From the NCBI GenBank assembly GCA_016716675.1, contig JADJVG010000010.1, forward strand, positions 1 to 19,351: 19,351 nucleotides of DNA. Reading direction: 5' to 3'. This stretch comes from Hyphomicrobium sp. (lineage in GTDB: Bacteria; Pseudomonadota; Alphaproteobacteria; Rhizobiales; Hyphomicrobiaceae). A program made the translations under genes and the position numbers. Shown here in pieces: positions 8,980 through 17,876 of this stretch (the stretch's first letter is position 1; every line of letters begins with the position of its first letter). Below the pieces are notes generated by a model that did no database searches, was not told the origin of the DNA, and saw nothing but the letters and a program-made list of their open reading frames with translations.

Positions 8980-9530
8980 CTATTTCAACGGTTCCTCATC
9001 GCCGCCAACGTAGTATTTGACACCCAACGTCGTTGACTATTGATGCATGAAAATCTCAACATCGTGCGTTGGATTACCGATCGCCTCACCGCCAGAAATG
9101 CTGCCGTCCGGCACGTAAGCACCGGACCGCTCTATCGACGTGCCAGCCCGCAGGCGATGTTCTAGACCGCCTGTGTTGTGGTGCTGCACCACCGCTGGTG
9201 CAATGATACTGGACTGCGCATCGTGCGAAGCAATCGGTCTGGTATTGTAGAATAGCCGGCGCGCAAAGTCAGCGTGTCGTTGGCCCGCCATTCCGGCGCC
9301 CAGCTTGACGACGTCGATATCGTGCCAGCCAAAACCTGCTCCGTTATCGGTTCCAAGCGGAAACGGCGCCGTCAATCAATTTGCGATCGAGGCAATCGAT
9401 CCGTACCGGATGCGTTTGCAATCGGCGAGCAACGTCAAATTGGGCGTCACATCAACGGCGATGCCGGCCTGCAGGATTGAGCGAAGCCGACGTGGGATCG
9501 ACGATTGAATATTGCCATGGTTTTCCCAAT
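8980..9530 (-). pseudogene. FadL/OmpP1-family outer-membrane porin, C-terminal fragment
   Basis: FadL-type 14-strand barrels take up hydrophobic compounds. The minus strand shows DVTPNLTLLAD, IRYGSIASIAN, LTAPFPLGTDNGAGFGWHD, DVVKLGAEWRANDTLTLRAG, YNTRPIASHDAQSSIIAPAV, VVQHHYTGGLEHRL and, in a final frame, GVKYYVGGDEEPLK followed by TAG at 8980-8982. These are the last barrel strands of the family, about 180 residues of a usual 400-450. Upstream (9530-9690) a minus-strand reading continues but I cannot match it to FadL, and the cysK terminator at 9714 leaves no room for the N-terminal half. So the gene is truncated at its 5' end as well as frameshifted. Confidence 0.65.
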
Positions 9531-9713
9531 ACCCCCGTTGCCGAAACTAAGAACTTGAAGTTAGGGGAACTGGCAAACTCGACGGAACTGACAAAAACTG
9601 AAGAGCTTAGCTGTGCAGGCCAGTTGAGATCGATAATTCCGCGATGACAGTCAACCCGGAAAAGCATGATGGGCAAAGAGTGTGTCAATGGCGCACCGGC
9701 ACGTTAAAAATGA

Positions 9714-9747
9714 AAAAGGCGACACTTAATTAAGAGTGCCGTCTTTT
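9714..9747 (-). terminator. Intrinsic terminator of cysK
   Basis: Positions 9714-9726 and 9735-9747 form a 13-base stem (11 Watson-Crick pairs, one G-U, one A-C mismatch) with an eight-base loop. Read on the minus strand the hairpin is followed by TTTTT (9713-9717 overlapping the stem foot). It lies about 60 bases after the cysK stop. The A-run on the other side could make it partly bidirectional. Confidence 0.8.
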
Positions 9748-9805
9748 CGACTCCAAACCTCAATACCTACGGCAGGTCATTTCTCCCGATGTGCCCCTTC
9801 AGAGA

Positions 9806-10787
9806 TCAAGCAAACAGATCGCTTGAGAAGTAACGCTCAGCCGATGACGGTGCGAAGGTCACCACGGTCTTTCCGGCGAGGTCAGCGCGTTTTGCTACAG
9901 AAATGGCAGCGGCGAGATTTGCGCCGGTCGAGATGCCACCGGGAATGCCCTCAAGTTTAGCGAGCAGTCGTGCATGTTCGAACGCTGATTCATTGGAGAC
10001 GGTCACTACTTCGTCGATAACGCTGCGATCGAAGACGCCCGGAATAAAGCCGGCGCCGATGCCCTGGATCTTATGCGGACCCTTCTGGCCTCCAGAAAGA
10101 ACCGGACTTGCCTCCGGCTCGACGGCGATGATCTGAATAGTTGGCCGGCGCCACTTCAGCACGCGACCGACGCCGGTTATCGTTCCGCCGGTGCCAACGC
10201 CTGCAATAACTGCATCGATATTGCCGGTGGTATCCGTCCATAATTCTTCTGCCGTCGTCTTCTCGTGCACGAGGGATTTGCAGGATTGTCGAATTGTCCA
10301 GGAATGACCGCGTCCGGCACATTGCTAGCAAGTTCCTCTGCTCGTGCCACAGCACCTCCCATGCCAGCGGAGGCCGGTGTAAGCTCAAGCTGTGCACCGA
10401 GGTGAGCAAGAATCTTGCGGCGCTCGATGGACATCGATTCGGGCATAACGAGAATAAGTTTGTATCCGCGAGAAGCAGCGACGAAAGCTAGCGCGATACC
10501 GGTATTTCCCGATGTAGGCTCGATCAGCGTCGTCCGTCCCGGCGCGATCTTGCCGCCAGCCTCAATGCGTCGATCAAAGACACGCCGATGCGATCCTTCA
10601 CTGAAGACAACGGATTGAAGAACTCGAGCTTCAACAGGATGTCGGCTTTAGTTTCGAACTTGTCGCGGATTTTCGACAACCGCACGAGCGGCGTATTGCC
10701 GATGGTTTCAGCAATGTCATTATACACGCGGCCGCGTCCCCATCCTGTAGCCGCAGCAAGTGTTTTGAATTTTATGATTTCGTTCAT
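9806..10787 (-). CDS. cysK: Cysteine synthase (O-acetylserine sulfhydrylase), frameshifted
   Basis: This PLP enzyme joins sulfide to O-acetylserine, the product of CysE, to make cysteine. The start ATG at 10787 gives MNEIIKFKTLAAATGWGRGR, then VYNDIAETIGNTPLVRLSKI and LLKLEFFNPLSSVKDRIGVS, with the PLP lysine in SSVKDR. After frame changes follow RRKILAHLGAQLELTPASAG, AEELASNVPDAVIPGQFDNP, TTAEELWTDTTGNIDAVIAG, VGTGGTITGVGRVLK (phosphate-binding glycine loop), KIQGIGAGFIPGVFDRSVID, GIPGGISTGANLAAAI and a C terminus SSAERYFSSDLFA with TGA at 9806. Length of about 327 residues is normal for CysK. Two or three indels lie between 10270 and 10600. A strong terminator follows. Confidence 0.92.
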
Positions 10788-10855
10788 GGCACACCCCGCA
10801 ATGATATTGCCTCTTAACTCCGCCGTGCGAGGCGACGAACGATGAATTTCTGCAA

Positions 10856-11044
10856 TCAATATTCCATTCGAGCCTCAGTCAGGCAGAGCGCACACTTGCC
10901 GCGCAGGACCGCGAGACTGCCTTTGAGGTCGTGAACTATCTTCAGCCCTGCGTCGCGAGCGCATGCAACGGCCATCGCCGAGCACTTGCCTGCCAGTGCC
11001 CTCAACAGACCATCAGCATCGGAACAGCCTGCAGCACCGACCAT
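10856..11044 (-). CDS. Hypothetical small protein, 62 residues
   Basis: A reading from ATG 11044 runs LLRALAGKCSAMAVACARDA, then KIVHDLKGSLAVLRGKC and ends CALCLTEARMEY. It has five cysteines and a C-x-x-C near the C terminus. I do not recognise it. It abuts the stop of the preceding possible OsmC-like reading (TGAATG) and lies about 70 bases upstream of cysK, so it could be a small gene or the frameshifted tail of the upstream gene. Weak support, given the indel rate of the region. Confidence 0.2.
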   Translation of the reverse strand: MVGAAGCSDADGLLRALAGKCSAMAVACARDAGLKIVHDLKGSLAVLRGKCALCLTEARMEY

Positions 11045-11529
11045 TCAAACCGTCTTCTCACCGAGCGGGCAGCCAATATAAGCACCTCACGAGGATCCAG
11101 ATCGTTTCCTTCGCTGGCCGAAGGACCACACCGATCTCGTCGACGTCACCGCCACGTAGGCGATGGCGCTTGCACCACGCCGGGTCTACGGCCAGCACCT
11201 CACCAGCTGGGCCACACCATACTTGCGGCACAATGGAGACGGCCCGCTTCGACGAGCTTTCCAGAGCAAATGCAGCATTTCCTGCTAGAAGGCCATTGAG
11301 ATTGGGTCGGAGGTAAGATCGTGTCCTCGGGCGAGGCGCCCAGTGACAGTGCTTTCCACCGTTCGATCGCAGAGATCGGGTAGCTTCACTCTGGCGGCTC
11401 ACGCTGCCGCCAGCGGCCTCGGCATGCGGGCAATCTGCAGTGCCGCATCGAGCCCAGGATGTCCGCGTAGCTTGGTACGGTGCCGCTGAGTTCCACCGTG
11501 GTCCGCTTCTGGCCCTGAGGGGACGTCAT
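11045..11529 (-). CDS. Possible OsmC-like protein, heavily frameshifted
   Basis: The minus strand from an ATG at 11529 begins MTSPQGQKRTTVELSGTVPS. It later shows GGDVDEIGVVLRPAKE, LDPREVLILAA and, in another frame, IGCPLGEKTV before TGA at 11045. The order of an N-terminal beta-strand with TVELSG, a central DEI..VL segment, an LD.....LL.IA helix and a CP..KT motif near the end is the pattern of OsmC-family peroxidases, and the implied 160 residues suit that family. The first catalytic-cysteine helix is not readable, so this is a tentative match; it could be an unrelated protein. It lies upstream of cysK on the same strand. Confidence 0.3.
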
Positions 11530-11754
11530 TTCGGTAAGTTTCGATTGGCGAAGTTGTCTAAGCAGTGATTGCGGACATCGGCAGTCAATGACAATTAGGG
11601 CACACCGCGACCCAATGCGATGACCGCAGTGCCTCTTTCAGCAGACAATGTTCGGAACGCCCACAGACTAGGTTGGAGCATTCATTGTCGGGCTAGAACT
11701 TGCAACAGTCTGAAAGCGGACGTGGCTCCTTGTCGCGATCGGCCAGTTGCAGAT
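11530..11754. other. Intergenic region, nothing recognised
   Basis: These 225 bases lie between the start of the OsmC-like reading and the kup stop. No conserved protein, tRNA or clear terminator was seen. The promoter of the 11529-9806 unit would be expected here. Confidence 0.3.
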
Positions 11755-12924
11755 TTAGACAGTCACTTGCGTCCCTATCTCAATTGCTCGATCGGTTGGA
11801 ATCCGAAAATAGCGAGATGCATCACTGGCATGTCGTGCGAGCCAGATGAAAAGCCTGCTTTGCCAGCGTGGCATTTCGGAACGCGTTGCGGGCCGCAGCG
11901 CACGTCTTGATAAATAATACGACGTCTCAAGGGGGTTGAGGTCAAGGCCGAGCCGCCGCCTGTGGTTACGCGCGGGACATCTGGCTCTTCCCATGTATCC
12001 GAAGCGGAGCGTGACGGCATAAAAGCTCTCGCCCACTTTGCGTACATCACTCCTCTCGGCTTCTGAAAGACGCGGCTTGTCGGCGGGCTTGATACAGACG
12101 AAGAAGGTTGCGCCTCTGCAGGATCTTGTTGTGCTTAAGGTTTGCATCATGGCAGTCAGGTGCATCTGGCTGTCCGGTCAGGACCGCCGTACCGGCACCT
12201 GCTCCGGTAGTTTCTTTTGCAGTATGAACAGATACTCTCCAACAGCCAGTTCTTCGCGGCGCAATTTCTCCTTCAAGAGTGCGGTGCCCCGTCGCCAAGT
12301 GAACATCATTGTGAACAGAGCGCCGCCGACCAGCAATGGCAACCAGCCGCCAGCCATAAGCTTCAAGGCATTTGCGCCAAGAAAGATCGCGTCAATCACA
12401 AAGAACGGGCCCATGACGAGCGCGGTCATCCACACCGGCCAATGCCAATAATGGCGTGCAACGATTGTCGCAAGAATAACGGTGACGACCATGGTTCGGT
12501 TACCGCAATGCCATATGCCGAGGCGAGTGCACTGGAGTTACGGAAGCTCGCGACGAGAAAGACAACAGCAATCAAAAGCAACCAGTTCACTGCCGGCAAA
12601 TAGATTTGGCCCTTCTCCGTTTCGGATGTGCGGCGGATGTCGAGGGGCGCGGCAACGGACCGAGTTGGATGGCCTGCTGGGTAATCGAATAGGCCCCAGT
12701 GATGACCGCTTGGCTCGCAATGATGGTTGCTACGGAAGCCAACACGACCGTCGGTAGCAGCGCCCATCCCGGATAGAGCCTGTAGAAAGGATTTTCGATG
12801 GCCATTGGGTTATTGAGAAGCAATGCGCCCTGACCAAGATAGTTCAATATGAAGCAAGAAAAACGAGGTGGAGCCAAGCGCTTTGAATAGGCTTGCGCCC
12901 GAAGTGGCCCAAGTCCGCGTAAAG
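11755..12924 (-). pseudogene. kup: Kup potassium uptake transporter, N-terminally truncated by IS junction
   Basis: Kup is a proton-coupled potassium importer of the inner membrane. From the IS edge the minus strand reads LYADLGHFGRKPIQSAW, LNYLGQGALLLNNPMAIENP, FYRLYPGWALLPTVVLAS, IIASQAVITGAYSITQQAIQ, LPAVNWLLLIAVVFLVASF, SSALASAYGIAVTGTM, FFVIDAIFLGANALKLMAGG, WRRGTALLKEKLRREEL, a C-terminal cytoplasmic domain with ESFYAVTLRFGYM, LFIWLARHASDASRYFRIPT, and the end AIEIGTQVTV, stop 11755. This covers about the last 390 of 630 residues. The missing part is the N-terminal membrane helices. The gene is cut exactly at the IS terminal repeat (12925), and what lies across the IS is hlyD, not the rest of kup. 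Several indels also occur. As it stands it cannot make a transporter. Confidence 0.9.
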
Positions 12925-12950
12925 TGATCCTCCCCCAGTGAAGTGGTCCG
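12925..12950 (+). repeat. IS left terminal inverted repeat
   Basis: It begins TGATCCTCCCCCA and ends GTGGTCCG. It matches the reverse complement of 14177-14201, which begins TGATCAGCCCCCA and ends GTGGTCCG, with a short variable middle. Confidence 0.88.
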
Positions 12951-12972
12951 ACTCGAAGTATGGCTTTTTGCC

Positions 12973-12980
12973 CGAGGAGG
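12973..12980 (+). promoter_or_regulatory. Ribosome-binding site of orfA
   Basis: CGAGGAGG is a near-perfect Shine-Dalgarno sequence, ending six bases before the ATG at 12987. It decides the orfA start. Confidence 0.75.
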
Positions 12981-12986
12981 ACAGTG

Positions 12987-13263
12987 ATGCCGAGAAAAAT
13001 ACAAAGCGGAAGATATCGTCTCAAAGCTTCGCCAGGTTGACGTTTTGGTGGCTCAGGGGAACAAGGTTCCCGACGCCGTCCGATCGATTGGCGTGACACA
13101 GGTGACGTATTATCGCTGGCGGCGTGAGTTCGGCGGCCTGCAGATGGATCAGGTCAAGCGGTTGAAGGAGCTGGAGCTTGAGAACCAGCGCCTGCGCAAA
13201 GCGGTTTCCGACCTGACGCTCGATAAGTTGATCTTGGCCGAGGCTGCCAAGGGAAACTTCTAA
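12987..13263 (+). CDS. IS3-family OrfA (transposase DNA-binding subunit)
   Basis: OrfA binds the IS ends and, through frameshifting, forms the N terminus of the OrfAB transposase. Dropping one A from the five-A run at 12995-12999 gives MPRKYKAEDIVSKLRQVDVL, a typical start for this group; as written the frame breaks there. It continues VAQGNKVPDAVRSIGVTQVT with a helix-turn-helix, YYRWRREFGGLQ, then a leucine-zipper-like coiled coil (VKRLKELELENQRLRKAVSD) and ends AAKGNF, stop at 13261-13263. Length of about 91 residues is usual for OrfA. A strong ribosome-binding site precedes the start. Confidence 0.88.
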
Positions 13264-14168
13264 GCCCCGCCCGCCGACGCGTTTGTATCGAGCATGTTCG
13301 ACGTGAGCTTCACGTCTCCGAGCGTCGCGCCTGCGTGGCGCTCGGACAGCATCGCTCGACGCAAAGGAAGGTGCCGACGGGGCGCGATGACGAAGAGCGC
13401 CTAACCGCCGATATTATTGAACTGGCTCGCCGATACGGTCGCTACGGCTATCGCAAGATCGCCGCGCTGCTGCGCCATGCCGGCTGGCTAGTGAACGACA
13501 AGCGGGTCGAGCGCATCTGGCGGCGTGAGGGGCTGAAGGTTCCTTACAAACAACCCAAACGCGGTCGTCTGTGGCTGACAGACGGCTCGTGCATCCGACT
13601 GCGCCCGGAGCACCGCAATCATGTGTGGTCCTACGACTTCGTCGAGGATCGCACACATGACGGACGGAAATACCGGATGCTCAACGTGGTCGATGAGTTC
13701 ACGCATGAGAGCTTGGCGATCAGGGTGCGGCGCAAGCTGAAATCGATCGATGTGATCGACGTTCTCTCAGAGCTGTTCGTCCTGCGCGGCGTTCCAGGAC
13801 ACATTCGCTCTGATAACGGCCCTGAGTTCATCGCCGAAGCTGTGCAGAACTGGATCACCGCTGTTGGATCGAAGACGGCTTACATCGCGCCGGGCAGCCC
13901 GTGGGAGAACGGATACGTCGAGAGCTTCAACGCCCGGCTCAGAGACGAACTGCTGAACGGGGAGATTTTCTACTCGCTCCGTGAGGCTCAGATCGTCATT
14001 GAGAGCTGGCGCCGGCATTACAACGCAGTGAGGCCGCATGCTTCGCTCGGCTACAAAGCACCAGCGCCTGAGGTCTTCGTTCCCGCCCTTGCTGCATGGC
14101 CGCCTACGCGGGCTACGCCCGCTCCACCGTCCACGCAGCATCTAGCCGAAGGAGGGGCCATGAACTAA
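13227..14168 (+). CDS. IS3-family OrfB transposase (DDE catalytic part)
   Basis: OrfB carries the RNase H-fold rve integrase domain that cuts and joins DNA. The frame is open from 13227 and overlaps the end of orfA in the -1 phase; after the slip it reads GKLLSPARRRVCIEHVRREL, the usual junction of this group. It goes on with an HTH_21-like region (RYGRYGYRKIAALLRHAGWL), RLRPEHRNHVWSYDFVEDRT with the first aspartate, HIRSDNGPEFIAEAVQNWIT with the second, and GSPWENGYVESFNARLRDEL with the glutamate, 35 residues further. The C terminus has VRPHASLGYKAPAPEVF. All three DDE residues are present and the frame is intact to TAA at 14166-14168, so it looks functional. Confidence 0.95.
   Translation, partial: VDLGRGCQGKLLSPARRRVCIEHVRRELHVSERRACVALGQHRSTQRKVPTGRDDEERLTADIIELARRYGRYGYRKIAALLRHAGWLVNDKRVERIWRREGLKVPYKQPKRGRLWLTDGSCIRLRPEHRNHVWSYDFVEDRTHDGRKYRMLNVVDEFTHESLAIRVRRKLKSIDVIDVLSELFVLRGVPGHIRSDNGPEFIAEAVQNWITAVGSKTAYIAPGSPWENGYVESFNARLRDELLNGEIFYSLREAQIVIESWRRHYNAVRPHASLGYKAPAPEVFVPALAAWPPTRATPAPPSTQHLAEGGAMN
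13251..13257 (+). promoter_or_regulatory. Programmed -1 frameshift heptamer GGGAAAC
   Basis: In the orfA frame the bases divide as G GGA AAC, the exact X XXY YYZ form of a -1 slippery site. It is four bases from the orfA stop (TTC TAA) and inside the orfA/orfB overlap. Slipping here fuses OrfA to OrfB. Many IS3 elements use A-rich heptamers instead, so this variant is worth noting. Confidence 0.7.
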
Positions 14169-14176
14169 CATTGCAC

Positions 14177-14201
14177 CGGACCACCCGATGGGGGCTGATC
14201 A
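14177..14201 (-). repeat. IS right terminal inverted repeat
   Basis: Inverted copy of 12925-12950. On the plus strand it begins CGGACCACC and ends GGGGGCTGATCA. It lies eight bases after the orfB stop. Confidence 0.88.
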
Positions 14202-14212
14202 CTTCTCAGCGT

Positions 14213-15563
14213 CTATCGTTCCCTGAGTGCGCTCTGGCGCATACGTGTTAGGAAGGCTTCATGATGTAGCTGAGAACGGATTTCTGACCCGTCCGCACAT
14301 CGACATCTGCCACCATGCCTGGGAGCACCTGAAACTCTTTGTCGTTCTGCAGCAGGGTTCGCCCTGCGGTCCGCACTGGATCAGATAATACGTCACGCCT
14401 TGGTCGTCGGTGATGCTGTCCGCACCGATCTGCTCGACGCGCCCCTCAAGGCCGCCATAAAGTGAAAGTCGTAGGCCGACAGTTTCACCACTGCTGGAAA
14501 CCCCGGATACATGAAGGCGATATCATTCGGCTTGATGCGCTTCGACAACCAGCGTATCGTTCATCGGAACAATTTCGATCAGGCTCTGAAGCCCGGCTGC
14601 ACGACTTGACCCGGCGTTGTGACGTGCACGGTCTTGACGATGCCGGCCACCGCGCCTTCCACAACAGTCCGCGCACACGATCCTCGCCGCCGCGTGCCTG
14701 CTCGCCCAGAACGCCAGCCTCCCACGCGCACTCGATAGTTGCTGCATGGCCTCGCTGCGGAAAGCCGATATTTTCTCGTTGATCGGTCGCGCCTCGCGTG
14801 CTGCCGCTTCGAGACGCGGCAACGACAATTCAGCCCGCCGACAGGCTGCCCGCCGTATCGTTCACCTTGCTTTCGATGGCCAGCATCTCCGCCCGCGAGC
14901 CGCCGCCTTGCTCTGAACGAGAGGCTGCAACAGCGCCAGCTGTTCATTGGCGAAGCGCCAGAGCGCGCTTCAGCGTTTCAATGCGGTCCTTGACCTCGAC
15001 GACTTCCCGCGTCCGCTGGCTCTCCTGCGTGGTGAACACATCGATTGCCGATTTAAGCTCGCGCTCGGCTACCGAAGTGCTGCATTTGCGTCGCGACCAA
15101 GTCCGGCCCGCCGCGTCGCCAGAGGATCTGGGGTGTGGTGTGGCGCCGCGCACCTCTGCCTCCAGCCGGACAATGAGCGCTTCGAAGCTTCTCGATCTTT
15201 TCCTGCGTTTCGCCGAGCGACGAACCCGCTTGTGTCGGATCGATCTTCAACAGCACATCGCCGGCGCGACCGTGGCGCCTTCGCGCACCGAGACCTCGCG
15301 CACGATACCGCCTTCGAGGTTTTTGAATAACCTGCAGCTTGCTCGCCGGAATAACGCGGCCCTGTCCTGTCGTCACCTCGTCGATGCGTGCGAACGCCGC
15401 CCAGACGAAAAACCCGATCACCAGCGCGATCAGACTGAGCAAAAGCCGGTCTAGCCCGCGCGCCGGTCGCGCCAGCAGATCAGCACTGATGGCCGACGGC
15501 ACCGATCGGCCGCCACGCTTGAGGTTGCTCCGGCTTGCTCATCGATAGAGGCGCCGCCGTCAT
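14213..15563 (-). CDS. HlyD-family type I secretion membrane-fusion protein (LapC/PrtE-like), frameshifted
   Basis: This periplasmic adaptor links the ABC exporter to the outer-membrane factor. The start at 15563 gives MTAAPLSMSKPEQPQAWRP. One indel later comes the single N-terminal membrane helix LDRLLLSLIALVIGFFVWAA, then ARIDEVTTGQGRVIPASKLQ and VIQ. Next is the lipoyl-like half-motif (LEGGIVREVSVREGATV, GDVLLKIDPTQAGSSLGETQ), a long coiled-coil region (about 14700-15180), and the C-terminal beta barrel with PGFPAVVKLSAYDFHF, a GGLEG..EQIGADSITDDQG segment and VLPGMVADVDVRTGQKSVLS. The natural C terminus FLTRMRQSALRER is in a third frame and ends at TAG 14213-14215, only 11 bases from the IS. 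Length of about 450 residues is normal. It is the last gene of the exporter operon. Confidence 0.88.
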
Positions 15564-17831
15564 GCGACACCGGACGAAACCTGACCGCGCCGGCCGCGAA
15601 AATGGTCACCTTGGGTGTCTGCGCCGCCGTTCGCCGGGCTTCGAGTTCTCTTAGAACGTCAGCCTTCTTGCCATCGAAGATGACGCGGCCGCCTTCCGCT
15701 AACGATCAAGCGATCCACCAGCGCCAACACCGCCGGACGATGGGAAATGGCAACGATCGTGCAATCCCCTTCAACTGCCTTCATTGAGCGCACGACGTGC
15801 TGCTCGGTCCAGGAGATCCCATGTCGCTCGTCGGTTCATCGAGCAGCACGATCCGCGGGCTTCTAAACAGCGCGCGCGCCAGCTCACCGATTGTCTCTGT
15901 CTCTTCGCCCGAGAGGCCTGCGCCCCGTTCGCGCACCAGCGTTTCAGATCCCACGGGAAGCAGGTATCCACTCAAGCGCACCAGCCACGCGTGCCGCCGC
16001 GATCGTCCTCATCCGGCGCACCCGGATCGGCAAAAGCGCGATGTTGGTGCGGATGGTTCCGTGGAAAAGATCGGCCCCTCCAGCGCCAGACCGATATTGG
16101 CGCGCAGCAGCGACGGATCAATCTGATGCACCGGCACGCCATCGGCCGTCACTCGACCTTTGTTCGCGCACCGTACACGGCATGGCCATGAGCTTCAGCA
16201 ACGTCGTCTTACCGCTGCCGATGGCTCCTATGAGCCCGACATTGTTCGCCGGGCGCGATCGTAAACGTCACATCCGACAGGCAGGGCGGCTCATCTTTAT
16301 CGTAGGAGAATCCCAAGCCCTCAACCGCAAGGCGTCCTGAAAATTCAGCTTTCGCCAACAGCCGCGCGCCTTCTGGACACTCTTGTTCCAAGATGCAGTT
16401 TCCGAAAAGCGCCTAACGCCAGCCGGGTTTGATGCAGCCGCGTGATCAGCATCGCGATCTGGCCCAGCGGCTACAACGCCCGGCCCGCCAACATCCTTGC
16501 TGCAATGAGGCCCGCCATGGTCAGGCTGCCCGCTGCCACGAGATAGAAGCCCGCGACAACCATGGCGATTTGCGTCAGCGTCTGGATGGCGAAGATGGTG
16601 TGGATGCCGAGATTGGAGATGTATCGGCTCGCATGCGCGGCGGATCTGATCGCTGACCGCCGCCTCCCACTTACCGGCAGCCCAACTCTCGCGCCCGCAG
16701 CCTGCGGCCGCTGTCGGGGCCAACGATCGTCTCGACGATGATCGCGTTTTTCTGTGCCGAGTCTCTGAAACTTTTTCCGACAGCCGCGTCAGCCGCTGCC
16801 GTCACCCAACCAATGCCGAGCACCACGGGTATCGTCAGGAGCGCGATCCACAACGGCCGTACCACGAAAATCATCATAAGAAAAAGATCCAGAAACGACA
16901 CATCGCCAAATGCCGTGAGCGTTGCGGAATTGAAGAATTCGCGAAGCGTTTCAATTCCCTGAGCGCGTTGGCTCTAACACCCGCCGAGACCGGACGGACA
17001 CGTGAAACCGATGCACCGAGAAGCCGCCCGAAAATAAGATTGGCAAACACAACGTCCGCCCGCCGCGACGCGACGTCGACAAACTCCAGCCCGCAGCGTC
17101 TTGATGAGAGAAAATCAAACAGCGTCGCCAACTTACAACGCCAATGGCGACCGCCCATAGCGTCGTCTCGACCGCATTCGGCAGCACGCGGTCGTAGACA
17201 TTCATCGTGAAGGCGGCAGCGCCAGCGCCAGAAGATTCAAAGCTACCGTGGCCGCGATGGCCTCGCCGTAGAATTTCCACTGTCGCGAAAACGCCGACAG
17301 AAACCGGATGCCCGAACGGCGGACGGCCGTCTCACGCACGCTCGTCGCGCCCCGCCTCGGGTCGTAGCCGCACGATTTGGCGCGAGGGCGCCTGTTCGAT
17401 CGCGTTCAGCGGCGCGCCTTGCTCTTCTCGGACTGACCAGGACGAGACAGTGCGCCATCCGCCCGCGGTCTGAGGTGCCCGCGCTTCGAACTCCCACAAC
17501 ACTACGCGGCTGCCGCCACTTGTCATCACAAGCACCGGCAAATCGTGAACCCCGCGTGTGGAGAGCGGCTGACTCGCGACGTCGCTTGCGTTTGGCGCGC
17601 CGCGCCGCGGGCGCGCCATGTTCGGCGGCAAGCGCCCCTCGATTAACGGCAAACCGGCAACGAGGAACTTGGGCGACCAGTTCTCGATCCGTAATGAGCG
17701 GCAACGTCGCAGAGAGCCTGCGCAGGAATATCCTGCGGACCGTCGTCCCGCAGATCGGAAACGGCCGCCGCCATTTGCTGGGCTGCCGCCTCCAAGTGTC
17801 CGACCGCGCTGTCTGCTGTGCCATCGCTCAT
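15563..17831 (-). CDS. Type I secretion ABC transporter (LapB-like, C39-like N-terminal domain), frameshifted
   Basis: This inner-membrane ATPase/permease drives one-step export. The start ATG at 17831 gives MSDGTADSAVGHLEAAAQQM. The N-terminal 150 residues are peptidase-C39-like, with LPLITDRELVAQVPRCRFAV and LPVLVMTSGGSRVVLWEF; I see no catalytic Cys/His pair, as in the non-processing LapB class. The membrane domain includes FTMNVYDRVLPNAVETTLWA and VAIGVVSW (about 17150-17220) and LFLMMIFVVRPLWIALLTIP (about 16850-16890). The ATPase has Walker A GAIGSGKTTLLKLM (about 16195-16236), signature LSGEE, Walker B RIVLLDEPTSDM (about 15830-15860) and the switch histidine in TIVAISHRPAVLALVDRLIV. 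Length of about 750 residues fits LapB-type exporters. The 3' end adjoins or overlaps the hlyD start; many indels make the exact stop uncertain. Confidence 0.9.
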
Positions 17832-17876
17832 CGACTATCCAGCCCCGCAGACAAAAGCCTCGCTCGCATCGCTGTT

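Larger units (their letters stand above)
12925..14201 (+). mobile_element. Complete IS3-family insertion sequence
   Basis: A 1277-bp element with terminal inverted repeats, an orfA helix-turn-helix protein, an orfB DDE transposase in the -1 frame and a slippery heptamer. No target-site duplication is visible: aaag precedes the left end and cttc follows the right end. Similarity of the two ends may extend a few bases outward (AAG before TGATC on both), so the true tips could lie up to about 5 bases outside. The subgroup is not assigned here. Apart from one extra A in orfA, the element is free of indels, unlike its surroundings. Confidence 0.92.

Noticed and set aside
10931..11316. Overlapping plus-strand ORFs of 117-122 codons
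   Set aside because: Composition is that of shadows (H, R, S, P rich), they overlap each other in two frames, and no family is recognisable.
11400..11754. tRNA or small RNA in the gap before kup
   Set aside because: No cloverleaf, TTC-type loop or terminator hairpin could be found by eye on either strand.
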